NCBI RefSeq assembly: GCF_033439725.1
Contig: NW_026944388.1
Span: forward strand, 1,550,001-1,614,000
Origin: Neurospora tetraspora
Taxonomy: Eukaryota > Ascomycota > Sordariomycetes > Sordariales > Sordariaceae
Reading direction: 5' to 3'
Length of the DNA stretch: 64,000 nt
Positions 23,969 to 34,678 of this stretch are shown here, one piece after another. The notes under the pieces are model-generated. The model saw only the letters and a program-made list of their open reading frames with translations. It was not told the origin of the DNA and ran no database searches. The position numbers were made by a program, and so were the translations under genes. Positions within the stretch are counted from its first letter, which is position 1. The number at the start of each line of letters is the position of its first letter.

Positions 23969-24914
23969 TGCTTGGGATGCCGCTCAAGTGAGCATGAAAG
24001 ATGTTATCGTCTCAATGCTTTCAGAACTGTCATTTCTGAACCTAGGGTATGGATTACTGTATTCGACTCGATCTAGGCGTGTATGTAGATTGGTGCGTAG
24101 CTGTGAAGTATTGGTGCAAGTTATGAAGACGAGGTCCAAGCTGTCCACAAAGCTGCAGCTCCCGGGACACCCGTACGTCCAAAGGGTGGATCCTCCAAGT
24201 TCTCTCAAGAGTAAGAGACCTTGTGGTCCAGTCAATGGTGTTTTAGACGTGCAAAGGCGACGAAAAGAAGATCGATGGGAAGAAAAGGAATGTAAATAGT
24301 CTAGATGTAAAGATGTATGAGAGCAGGTGGTGATAGCTCGATGGTTTGTTGTCACGAAGGGTCAAGGTTGGCGCATGTGAAGTGGGTTGACTGTCTCTTA
24401 TTCAGCCCTATACAGGTCCCTTTGCAGTTGTGTGTAAGTAGGAAACTCGGAGATAGCTTGAATGTAAGACAACAAATACAAGATTGGTATATCGGACAAA
24501 CATATCTAGTTCAGGTACCTTTGATGGAAATGGTAAGGTGGCTTTTTGATATCGTGAAGTGGCACTCCTTTGTTCCCGCCAGGTCCAATGTAAACAACCC
24601 CTGTATTTCAGGGAGCTGTGAGCTGAACTGCTGAAGATGACCCGAAACAGGAGAGGTTCCACCCATTGGTACCTCATGCTCCGCAATGTTGCATAAAAGC
24701 AGCGCTAAGCCTTATACGGTCATGCATGTATCGCTTAGCAGAACCCTGCATCTTTTCAACGTCGCTGCTTCCTCTTCACTTTGTGCATATTCACATATCA
24801 AAAGTTATTATCGTCATCACTCACCCGTCCCCGCACATAGTTGTCTCTCACCACAACTGTCACCTGGCACCTCTTCCTTAGACTCTTCCCCGTCCAAAAT
24901 AACATGGAAAGATA
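23969..24914. promoter_or_regulatory. divergent promoter region between OPT transporter and cem1
   Basis: A gap of 946 bp between two outward-facing starts. The cem1 side (24760-24900) is C/T-rich, typical of a fungal 5' leader. No gene is seen. Confidence 0.5.
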
Positions 24915-24915
24915 A
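24904..24915 (+). promoter_or_regulatory. three-codon uORF overlapping the cem1 start (TAATG)
   Basis: The nearest upstream ATG opens Met-Glu-Arg-stop. Its TAA shares the final A with the cem1 ATG at 24915. Such stop-start overlaps can allow termination-reinitiation. The sequence shows the overlap only, not that ribosomes use it. Confidence 0.5.
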
Positions 24916-26347
24916 TGAGACGAGTGGTAGTGACAGGCCTCGGTGCCATCACTCCCTTGGCCGTCGGCGTCCGCCCCACCTGGCGCCGGCTCTTGGACTC
25001 TCACTCAGGCATCGTCAGCGTCGCCGACCTCGAGCCCCAGGACAAATGGAAAGAACTCACCAGCACTGTGGCTGGCCTTGTTCCTACGGCTTTGAGAAAC
25101 AAGCAGAATGTTGCTGAGGAGCAGACTTGGAAGGCCGGGGACTGGCTGGAACCGTCAGACCAGAGACGCATGTCCCTCTTTGCCCAGTATTCTGTTGCTG
25201 CTACCGAGATGGCCCTGCAAGATGCTGGATGGAAGCCCACGAAGCAGGAAGACCTTGAGGCTACAGGCGTCTGCATGGGAAGTGGAATCGGCAACTTGGA
25301 TGACATTTATAGCACCAGTGTCACGTATGACAAAGAAGTAAGAGCACACACAAGCTTGACCTTGAACTATACTTGGGTTATCTTGAGTCTAACATGGTTA
25401 ATGTAGGGCTACAAGAAGGTCTCCCCTCTCTTCGTTCCCAAGATTCTCATCAACCTCGGGGCCGGCCACATCGCCATGCGCTACGGTTTCCGTGGACCCA
25501 ACCACTCCGCCACCACCGCTTGCACCACCGGCGCTCACTCCATCGGTGACGCCTCCCGTTTCATTGCCTTTGGCGACGCCGATGTCATGGTCGCCGGCGG
25601 CTCTGAGTCGTGTATTCACCCTTTAACTTTTGCTGGCTTTGGTCGGTCTCGCTCGCTATCTACCGCGTACAACCACGATCCGACATCCGCCTGCCGACCC
25701 TTCGACAAGGACCGCGCCGGCTTCGTGGTAGCTGAGGGTTCTGCTGTCCTTATTCTGGAGGAGCTCGAGCACGCCAAGAGACGCGGCGCCAGGATCTTGG
25801 CCGAGCTGAAGGGGTATGGATGCAGTGGTGATGCGCATCACATGACGGCGCCGAGGGAGGATGGTTCAGGAGCGTTCTTATCTATGAAGAGGGCGCTCAA
25901 GAACGCGGATGTGAAGCCGGGAGAGGTGGATTATATCAACGCCCATGCTACCGGAACGGCTGTGGGGGATGCGGCTGAGGCGATTGCCATTCGGTCGCTG
26001 ATGATGGGCGAAGAAGGAGTGGACAATGAATCCAAGATTACGGTGAGCAGCACCAAGGGAGCGATTGGTCATCTTCTTGGTGCCGCGGGGGCCATTGAAT
26101 CCGTCTTTTCGGTTTTGGCCATCGCTGAGGTAAGTGTCCGGGATGTAGTGCTCGAGAGTTATTGCCTCTGCTAACGTGAATCCAGGGAGCCATACCCCCC
26201 ACTCTCAACTTGACCAATCCCAATGTCGGTGTTGGATTCAATTTTGTCCCTGTTCAGGCGCAGCAAAAGGAAGTCAAGGTGGCCATGTCCAACAGCTTTG
26301 GTTTCGGGGGCACCAATGCTTCCCTAGTATTCTCAAAGTTCGAGTAG
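24915..26347 (+). CDS. cem1: mitochondrial 3-oxoacyl-[ACP] synthase (KAS II type)
   Basis: Exons 24915-25337, 25407-26129 and 26186-26347 give 435 residues; both introns are phase 0. The protein condenses malonyl-ACP with acyl-ACP in type II mitochondrial fatty-acid synthesis, which supplies octanoate for lipoic acid. The catalytic triad is complete: C180 in [11 protein letters not shown]321 in NAHATGT and H363 in [12 protein letters not shown], with K358 before it. The N-terminus [15 protein letters not shown] begins at the thiolase fold itself, as in other fungal Cem1 proteins, so any targeting signal must be cryptic. The end, [15 protein letters not shown], is canonical. A tiny upstream ORF overlaps the start. 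The gene is followed in the same direction by cbp3. Confidence 0.95.
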
Positions 26348-27077
26348 GCATCCTAGCTTGAGGCAATGCTGGGAAGGGCTCCGTGCTAGGTTTGTCCGTT
26401 CACTGGCCTGTACATGTATCATTACCACAAGGGCATATAGGGCGTTCATTTTCCGGATAGAATCTCACAGAACGGATAAAGCTCACGCATTGTATATAGA
26501 AACGGCGAAAATCTCACTGTATAAATATATCATATCCATGGCGCTATATCAGTGACGTGTATACTGCACCAAGTTCCCACTTCTCAACATCACCCTGCAA
26601 AATAAAGTCGAAAGAAAGGAAATCCAGGCTCTCGGAGTCGATCTCCCTGTCTGGTCTTCGAGGGATCATCAAGGGTTAGGGTTGCTTAGAGCAAACCAAA
26701 CAAAACCCCTTCTACAAGTCTGTAGGATATCGACAAAACTCTCGAAATGGAGGAAACAAGTCGGCATCCTACTGAAACTGCGTAGGCGAGCGATTTCCAT
26801 TCACGAGCTTTATCTTTGAGCTTTACCAACGGATGCAATGACAATGGGCAGGACAAGACTGTAGCGAAGAACTGAATGGAAACACGTCCAACCCTAACCC
26901 CGCGAAATTACTGGCAGACATTTTCTCCAGTTCACCATGACGGCATAATGCGAAAGTGAAGAACCATCCCGTCCACCTTCGAGATCCCGGAACTGCTGCC
27001 GAATCCACCAACCTCCAAGCCCCGAGACAAGCACCGATTCCCGTCAGCTTTCCGGCCCGAGCAACATACCCCGACCA
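26348..27077. other. intergenic stretch between cem1 and cbp3
   Basis: The 3' flank of cem1 (AT-richer, with TATATAGAAA and TATAAATATAT near 26490-26530) is followed by the cbp3 promoter and leader. No gene is seen. Confidence 0.5.
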
Positions 27078-28297
27078 ATGGCTTGCCCCAGCTGCAGATC
27101 CGGCCTCGGCCTCCTCCTCCCGAGAGGACCGGCCGCATCGTCGACCCTGCGCCAGGGTCTCTTTGCCGAGAGCACCACTCCCCTCGCCTTGCGCGCCGCG
27201 CTATCCTCCTCCTCCTCCCAGTCCAGAAACACCACCGCCAGCAGGAGAAGCACGAACCTCCAACAACAATCTCGACGGATACACACAACGCGCCAATGCC
27301 GTGCTGAAGGCGGCGGCGAGAGCGGCGGCCTGGCCGGTGGCTTCCGCAAGCTTCTGGCATCCGTTGCCGGCAACCAAAGCTCATCCTACATCGCCTATGG
27401 CGCTACCCAGCGCATTTACAAGGACTGCGCCAAGCAGGCGGACTATACCATCACTCCCGAGGACAGGAAAGCCGGAAGGGTTAAGGAAACGGCGGATGGA
27501 GAAGAGATTGGTGTTGGTAACGGGAGCATTTGGCACGAGAGTACGTACAATGTGCCTTGGTTCTTATTCTTTCCTGGAAAATACGCTCGGCCAAACACTT
27601 TATTGCAAGCAAGTAAATAACAAAGCTAACGAACCACTTTTACTTTACAGAATTCGGCCTCCTCCCAACCTTCTCAACCTGGGCCCACGTAACCATGCTC
27701 CACCTCTACCTCGTCGTCGTCCGCCTGCGCTGCCTCGACAAGGACGCCCACGCCACCTGGCAGGCCCAGCTGGTCGACCACTTCTTCCACCAGGCCGAGG
27801 AGAAGATGGACCGCACCCACGACATGTCTTCGCGCGTCATGCGCCAGCGCTACCTGCAGGACCTGTTCGTGCAGTGGCGCGGCGTCGTTATGGCCTACGA
27901 CGAAGGGCTGGTCAAGGGCGACGCCGTTTTGGCTGCTGCCGTGTGGCGTAACCTGTTCAAGGCGAGCGAGGATATTGATGCTCGTACCCTGGCTGCTATT
28001 GTTAGCTGGATGCGCAGCAGCTTGAAGTATCTGGATTCCATGGAGGATGCTGGTTTGGCGCTTCATCCTACCCTGTTCAAGAATAAGCCCGATGCTGAGT
28101 TGGCGGTGGTGGATAAGCTGGTCCCGGCGCTGGAGAGTGGTCAGACGAGTAAGGGTGCGGCGGCCGATGTTGAGGGTGTTTCGGCGGCAGGACAGGCTGA
28201 GGTTAAGGCGTCGCCTCAGGTTTCGGTAACAGGCCAGAAGGGCGATTCTAAGTCCCAGAAGCCGAAGGCGGCGCCCAAGTTCAAGACTGCTGCTTAA
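27078..28297 (+). CDS. cbp3: ubiquinol-cytochrome c reductase assembly chaperone Cbp3
   Basis: Exons 27078-27540 and 27651-28297 flank a 110-bp intron (GTACGT donor, CTAAC branch, ACAG acceptor); the product is 369 residues. The first 80 residues are Ser/Arg/Gln-rich, ending RRIHTTRQC, a mitochondrial presequence. The chaperone domain (PF03981-type) begins around the exon junction with WHEKFGLLPTFSTWAHVTMLHLYLVVVRLR and includes LVDHFFHQAEEKMDRTHDM, RYLQDLFVQWRGVVMAYDEGL and DAVLAAAVWRNLF. Cbp3 works with Cbp6 at the mitoribosome exit to promote cytochrome b synthesis and its insertion into complex III. The last 70 residues are low-complexity, Lys/Ala/Ser-rich. Convergent with the DHFR gene; 281 bp separate the stops. 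Confidence 0.93.
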
Positions 28298-28414
28298 AGT
28301 TGGGACGTAGACTAAGAGACGGCATAGTGAACTGGCGAGTGAGAGAGACTGTACAAAATACCTTGTATCATAGCAAGCATATTGGGAATTCCCTAAGCAA
28401 AAGGGAGCAGGACG

Positions 28415-28432
28415 GGATGGATGGATGGATGG
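28415..28432. repeat. GGAT tetranucleotide microsatellite
   Basis: About four and a half GGAT units in the convergent gap between cbp3 and the DHFR gene. Confidence 0.85.
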
Positions 28433-28578
28433 TCACATGTAAGGGGAACCTAAAAGTGCTACAAAAAGCACAGGATGTATATATACCACTCAAAGTTTGG
28501 GGAATCAAAAAGGCTCAACATAACTCGCTCGTCTGTTCCTTTCCCACAAACCCCCCCCTTCAACTCCCTCCACCCCAT

Positions 28579-29451
28579 CTACCTCCTCTCCCACATCTGA
28601 AACTCATACTCCGTCCCATTCTCAACCTGCACACCAGCCGGCACCTCCTCTCCCACAAACTCATCCAACTCCTCCTTGCTCTTCCTCGCCCATTCCGATC
28701 CCGCTGCATCTTCCTTCAACTCCAAAGGAAAAAACGTGTCACACTCAAACTCGGGACTCAACACCCTCGTCAACAAAATCCTCTTCGTCACATCCTTCGC
28801 TTCCGCCAGTTCCAGCGCCGCGCGGTAGATTTGTCCGCCGCCAATGACAAACACCTTACCAACTTTTTGTTGGCTTTCTTCCTGCTGCTGCTGCTGCTGC
28901 TGCTGCTGGCAAGCACGAAGATACTCAACAGCTTGCTCCAGGGAAGAAGCCATCACCGGCCCTTCCTCGGTTTCTAACTTATCCGAAGGGGAAGGGGGAG
29001 ATGTGACAGAGCGGCTGATGACGATGTTCAGACGGCCTTTCAAGGGGCGGAACTTGGGCGGGATGGAGTCCCAGGTTTTGCGCCCCATTATGACGGCGTT
29101 GAGGGCTTTGGTGCCGGTGAGCTTTTGATGAGAGGGGGTAGGGTTAGCTTGGTGTTGGTTGGTTGTGTTTTTGTGTTGTCGCAGTGTAGGGGAAAGGGGG
29201 AGGGGCGTTGGAGGGAGAGCAGGGAGGGAGGGAGGGGAGGGACAAGACGAGAACGGAGAAGAAGGGCAAGGAAGACAAGATGTAGAAAAAAAGAAAATTA
29301 CCTGACTGGGCAACCTCTTGGTCACGCGAGCGAAATAGACCATTTCCTTCTTGAGACCATTCCAAGGGAGGCCGCCGTTGAGGCCGATGCCCATGTCGCG
29401 CGTGGCGGCGAGGATGAGCGTGAGCTCGATCGAGGGGAGGATGGCTGACAT
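28579..29451 (-). CDS. dfr1: dihydrofolate reductase
   Basis: Exons 29451-29302 and 29121-28579 flank a 180-bp intron (GTAATT donor, GCTAACC branch, AAAAG acceptor); the product is 230 residues. DHFR makes tetrahydrofolate from dihydrofolate with NADPH. Visible signatures are MGIGLNGGLPW near residue 20, VIMGRKTWDSIPPKFRPLKGRLNIVISR, and KVFVIGGGQIYRAAL around the NADPH site. A fungal-type acidic C-terminal tail ends MWERR. Two oddities stand out. The intron contains no stop and is a multiple of three, so the unspliced frame also reads through. A run of nine identical CAG codons codes polyglutamine in the loop between two conserved blocks. Confidence 0.95.
   Translation of the reverse strand: MSAILPSIELTLILAATRDMGIGLNGGLPWNGLKKEMVYFARVTKRLPSQVIFFFSTSCLPCPSSPFSSCPSPPSLPALPPTPLPLSPTLRQHKNTTNQHQANPTPSHQKLTGTKALNAVIMGRKTWDSIPPKFRPLKGRLNIVISRSVTSPPSPSDKLETEEGPVMASSLEQAVEYLRACQQQQQQQQQEESQQKVGKVFVIGGGQIYRAALELAEAKDVTKRILLTRVLSPEFECDTFFPLELKEDAAGSEWARKSKEELDEFVGEEVPAGVQVENGTEYEFQMWERR
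28882..28908 (-). repeat. pure (CAG)9 trinucleotide run inside DHFR
   Basis: Nine CTG units on the plus strand (CAG in sense) encode nine glutamines in the surface loop after SLEQAVEYLRAC. The run is uninterrupted, which suggests a young, length-variable microsatellite. Confidence 0.95.
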
Positions 29452-30004
29452 TTTTGTTTTTGTCTCTGTTTGCCAGGCTGCAGAAATGTTTTAAAGAATC
29501 GAAAGAGAAAAAATTGACTGAGTCGGTATTGATGGCTTACTTGTTGGAAATTGTGTCATCGCGGGACGTGGTTCTTTCACGACCTGTTGTGAGTCAGTTG
29601 TAAGGTGGTTGCCGTTGCCCGGGTGAAGAAGCGATGCTAAACAATGTGGTGAAAAGTGGGGCGGCTTGGTGTTGAATGTTTCACTTCGTCGTCTCCAGAA
29701 TTTTGTCTTCAATGAAGACTTCTGCACACAATTCCCCATTTCGCGATATTCGTGGACGCATGGGAGACTTCAGACTGAGAATTACGCATTACTCGATTAC
29801 CACGCCTCTTCTATCTTTCTCTCCTACTTCCTTCCTGTATCTATATCCATACTGTAGCGATATCTCGTCGTCTGTAGATGATAAGCAAAGTCCGACGCGT
29901 GATCAAAATGTTAAACAAAATAATAACCCCAATCAAATGCCCCTTGTTGCGCGCTTCATTCGAAAGAGCTGCTGCAACTCAACTCGCTTTCGCATGATCA
30001 TCGC
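29452..30004. other. intergenic stretch: DHFR promoter and ypp1 3' flank
   Basis: Two minus-strand genes flank it in tandem. The left part is the DHFR promoter and leader, the right part the ypp1 3' end. No gene is seen. Confidence 0.5.
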
Positions 30005-33000
30005 CTACAATACATACCCGCCAGCATCAACACAAGTCCACTCCCTGGCCCCCCTTCCATCCTCCAACTCGACGCACCACCAAAGCGCTCCCTTGGCCTT
30101 GTCCACTTGACCACTCTCCTCATAAGCCCTGGCCAGCGTGAACCACGCCTCCGAGTTGTTCCACCCGGTGCCTAACTTGGTCAAGCCCGACAGCAATCCG
30201 TATGCGCGATCCCTCGCCGCAAGTCGGTCGTGCAGTGGCAGCGAGGTCGCCTTATGCGGCGGTGGGAGTTCAGGGCCACGGTTTGGTGATGAGATACTCT
30301 TCAACTTGAGTGCAGCCATACCGTTTTCCAGGTTATCCTCCTCCTTTTCCAGCTTGCCCTCTACCTTCCTTGTACCGAGACCGAGAGGCTGTGAAGGCAG
30401 TTCGGGGAACTTGCTAGTTGCTTGTAGCGGTGTGGAGTTATCGCCGAGTATGCTTTCTTCCAGGTTGAAGCTCGGCACAACAGGTGGCGGGAGGAGCTTC
30501 TCCGAGTAAATATCCAAAAGGATGTCAGATAGCCCGACGATGGCGACAGGGTGGTCAGGGAAGTGCGTCAACGCGGTCTCGAAATCCGCTCGCGCCTCGT
30601 AAGGCTTCCCGCATGCCACGGAAAGATATCCCTTCTGTTGAAAGATATTAGTACGATGATTTTCTTTTTCACGAGGACATGACCAGATAATCTTACCTCT
30701 GCCCAAACATCCGCATAGAGCTCTTCAGTGCTCTTGGTCTCGCCCCATCCAGCCTCCCGAAGAGACACATTTCCTGTTGTATCGTTCAGGATCTCGGCCT
30801 CCAGTGCCTGGACAATGTTCTGTGCCTCAGTGCATGCTTGTTGTGCATCGGCAACAAGGCCAGCCCTCCGGTAAAATCCGGCGATGGTCAGCCAGACCTT
30901 GATGAGAATGGCCTTCCGTTTCCTCTTGCTATGCTCCTGCGAAAAGTGAATCACCGGTAGCAACGAGCCGTAAACCTCGGCGAGAACCGAAGCATCACCG
31001 TCGTTGTAGTCCTCATTCGAATCAAACGAGTCGGTACGTTGTACCATATCTGTAGACGGCTCTTCAGAAAGCGGAGCAGCCGCCGCACCATCCTTACCAG
31101 CGTAATGTGCCAGGCTCCCGTTAACAGGCATCGGCGGAGGTGCTTCTGTGGCTCCTTGGCTTTCACTGCGAGATTTCCTTCGCAAGCTGTGCCTCCTACC
31201 AGATCCACTCCTGCTGAGGCTGTGTGATTTCCGTTTTTCGTCGTTTGTGACTTGGATCGCGGGCGCTCCGGGGGCCTGGGGTACAGGCGGAATACCAGTC
31301 AGGTTCTTATCGTGACTGCCGAAAATGCTCTGTCTCATCCCACGGCCCGATCTTACTGACCGGCTACCGAATACACTTGCTCTCCTGTTTCGGTTTTGCT
31401 CCTTGGTCACCGCTGTGACCGCGGTCCTGGGGGGTTCTGGCTTTGTTAGCTCCACCTTTTGGTCTAGGTCACCAAATAACCTTGTGAACAGCGTGAGAAG
31501 TTCCGAGCTGGCATTGACGGCAACTGTCGGTCCTTCAACGAGCTCCAGAATAGCCAATTGAGTCATCTTAATCTCAAGAAGGCTTTCTTTCTCGAAATCG
31601 TCCATCTCGTCGACAATACCGTTGCTAGTATAGCCACCATCCTCAACGCCAGCCTCATTGAGATGCTCACTTTGGTAGGCGCCGTTCAAACTTCTGGTTC
31701 CAAAGAGGATAAATGGATCCTTGAACTGTTCCATAGCTCCTTCGCAGGCTCGAGCAGCCATGACATAGTCTTGTTGTGCACTAAGCATCAGCGCCAGCAA
31801 ATGCCAAAGGGGAATCAGCGATCGCTCTCGCCAGCATGGTCCTCTGTACAGCTCTTGACTCTCATCAATATCAACATCTTCCAGGAGCGCCGTCTTGACT
31901 AGATTGATAGCGTAATGAAGATTCCGTTGCTCAGCCAGAAGAGTACCAAGAGCGAATACGCCCCTTGCATCCACGCCCAAGCCGAGCTCAGGTGAGAGGG
32001 ACTTGGACAGACAGTGAACAGCCTTCTGCTGGAAGTGTGTCCGAGACTCGGACTCGTATGTCATCCGCGCCCATTGCGCGTTAGCGAGGCCGGCCGCCTG
32101 GTATGTCAGGGCTAAGGCGCGAGGGGGCAACGATTCTGCAGCCGGGAGAACCAAGTGCCCGTCTTTTGCGGCGTTCAAGTTCTCCTCTGCGCTCGATTCG
32201 CCATTTGCTAGCCTTTCCAGCAAATTTTCCAGCTGCAATCCTAAATGATAGGCCTTTTCAGCCGCATCTCTACCGCCAAATCGACAGAGGGCGGCGATAC
32301 ACGCAGAAATAGTTTCAAGCATGGTCGCATCATCGTCCATGGCAGGTTCAGGATGTCCAGTCTTGGCAACTCTCGCTTTGCCCTTTTTGATAATGTCCAA
32401 ATAGGAATCGAAAGCCGCAAAAGCTAGGTCGAACTCGGCCACGGCAAGGTGGACTGTAAAAAGGTGGCGCAAAACAGATGTCGAATGATATGTCTTTGTC
32501 GCGGCGCCGTACAAAGTGTCGAGTGTTCCGTGGCTAAGGGTATCTCTTCCGCCCTTACCGAGATCCTGCTCTTTCCATCCGTGACCGTTCAGAATGATCC
32601 AATTCTGCATGACACGATCGACAAACTGCTCGACCTCTGTTCTTTGTTCGTCGGCCCTTGGAAACTTGGTCTCGGTATATAGCAGCCCTTGGAAGATAAC
32701 CTCTACCTTCTTCAGTTCGGCGCGCAACTGGCTCCTAGCAGACGAATCATTGCTGGGCTCGGAATAGCCGGTGGGAAACGGGAGGTCCCGTTGCAGGAGC
32801 TCGGAGAGCACATGGTAGTATTCGGACCACACCTGCCGCCTAGGCACAGAGCCTCGAAACCCATAACCTCCAGCCAGGGGTTGCCCCTTGGCGCTCGCCC
32901 AGTACTTGAACCACGTTCGAAAGCTGGCAAGACAGTTTGGGTCGGAAAGGAGCTCATCGTTCTCGCGAATCGCTTGGCTTGCCAGCATACAGTATTCGGT

Positions 33001-33821
33001 TAGGAAGAGTTCGGCCCAGTACCGTAGCTGGTGGCGGGCCGTTTTGGTGGTCCAAACGCTGCTGAGAGACGGCAGAGCGGATTCGAATGCACCCATGGCC
33101 ATATCTCGCTGCCCATCGCGTGCCAGGCAGTTCGCTCTAAGATAGGTTGACTTCAAGGCGCAGACCTTGGTCCATTCGGAGAGGGTATCCAAGTTGTCGC
33201 ATTGCGGGTACTCGAGGTCGAAGTTCTTAGGGAGTCGGACCAAGGCGATGGGGTAGTCTTTCATGACCCAATGTAGCCATCCTAGGCAGACCTTGGCTTG
33301 GAAACTTTCTTCGGGATGCTGGGTTTCGTTCTCGATGGCGGCGATGAGATTTGGTATATGGCTTGCCACCTCGATGCCCACGGCAGGCCCTCCTGCAGTA
33401 CTCGGCCGATCGGTGTCCTGCGGGGCGGCCTTCTGGCAAGCTCTGGTGATGGCCAACTCGATTTCGGCCGTCAAGGTGAGACCTAATGAAGGCGAAAGTC
33501 AGTCTCCAAGCTCGGTGACAACATTATATCCAAGGAAGATGGTAAAAGGCATACATATGCGGTCAGGCGCATGCTTCCGCACCTTGCGGACCAGCTCGGG
33601 AACAGCATCCCAGTTCTCTTCGCAACGAGCATCGTCGAGCTGTTGGATATAATTCGCCGCTTTTATCGCGTCGGGCTAGAGTTGCATAAGGAAAATCAGC
33701 AAGATGTCTGGGCAAAAGAAGCCGTAAAGGCGAAGCGGGCAATGGGGAAAGGAAGAGGCGGAGGCCGGGGCAAGGCAAAGGCAAAGGCAAATGCGGGTAT
33801 GGATCAAGGTTTACTTACCAT
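30005..33821 (-). CDS. ypp1: TPR protein Ypp1 / filamentation protein Rhf1-like
   Basis: Four coding exons: 33821-33819 (the ATG alone), 33675-33555, 33482-30697 and 30634-30005; the product is 1179 residues. The junctions rebuild MPDAIKAANYIQQ, DRICLTLTAEIE and WAEKGYLSVACGKP without frame breaks. The family is known in yeast as the scaffold that brings the Stt4 PI 4-kinase to the plasma membrane (EFR3/TTC7-type complex), and in other fungi as a filamentation protein. Helical TPR-like repeats cover most of the length. The middle (about 680-850) is Ser/Arg-rich low complexity (SLSRSGSGRRHSLRRKSRS). The C-terminal TPR block ends SEAWFTLARAYEESGQVDKAKGALWWCVELED. The first exon is inferred from a perfect GTAAGT donor directly after ATG. 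A short uORF lies just upstream. Divergent from rix1. Confidence 0.9.
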
Positions 33822-34678
33822 GTTGCCTGGTCTACAAAAGAGCACGTACTACGAAGACTTGTCGAGACGAGGCATGTGATCTGAGTATCCTCAGCAGATT
33901 ATATAGAATGTCTGTAGTTTCGTAGTTGTAGTAGTAGTAGCTTCGTCAGGTTGCTATGTCGGGTTCCTGTTTGGAGAAAAGGAGTGGAGGGGATGGGCCT
34001 TGTAGATTGATGTCAGGTACCCGGCCGACCTGGCGACAAGGTGAACGGAGTGAACGTGGCGGCGTCATGGCCCGGCGTAGCGGACACGGCAGGAGTCGAC
34101 AAGGTGCTTTTACCGCCTGGGAAGAACAGCTCCCGGCCCCTATAAAAGGGGTTCTTTCAGGGCTCAGACACTGACTGCACTTGTGGTCTGGACCCCGGCC
34201 CTACAAGTGCTCATTTAGCGGGTGGGTCAGGGGCATCATTAGTTACGTAGCGGTAAGTTAGCATTGTAATTACCTGTACTGTCCTTCTGTAAAACTGTTG
34301 CTGTGACGACTCGGAGCAGGCGATAAGACTGGATTTGCCTGCCGGAGCTAAAAGTAAAGAAAAAAAGTTTCGATATGGGAATGGCAACGGACTGCACACT
34401 ACCAACTGTCCAACATAGAGACTGACTGTCGTGATTTGTCTCGATAAAAATTGTTGGACTTGATCTCAGTGACATTCTTCTAGGGAATTGACTTTGTAGA
34501 TTTTCCATATATCGAAGCTTTGTTGTTGAAAACCTGGGTTCGAAGACCAGCCGCACGTGTGAATCCTCAAAATCTTACTACTGGGGAAAAAACTTGGACC
34601 ATTTTCATCCTGAACAACACAACCTCCTCAACACCAACACCACTTGACTACCTATCCGTTAAGTGTAATATATACAAA
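33822..34678. promoter_or_regulatory. divergent promoter region between ypp1 and rix1
   Basis: A gap of 857 bp between outward-facing starts. It carries a GTAGTAGTAGTA run near 33925 and a uORF of ypp1. No other gene is supported; a B-box-like GGGTTCGAAGACC at about 34538 was rejected. Confidence 0.5.
33849..33875 (-). promoter_or_regulatory. eight-codon uORF upstream of ypp1
   Basis: An ATG at 33875 opens MPRLDKSS-stop, ending 27 bp before the ypp1 initiator. It lies in the expected leader. Whether it is in the mRNA depends on the transcription start, which is not known. Confidence 0.4.

Noticed and set aside
34530-34555. B-box-like GGGTTCGAAGACC near the rix1 promoter
   Set aside because: No A box at a suitable distance, no acceptor stem and an imperfect T stem.
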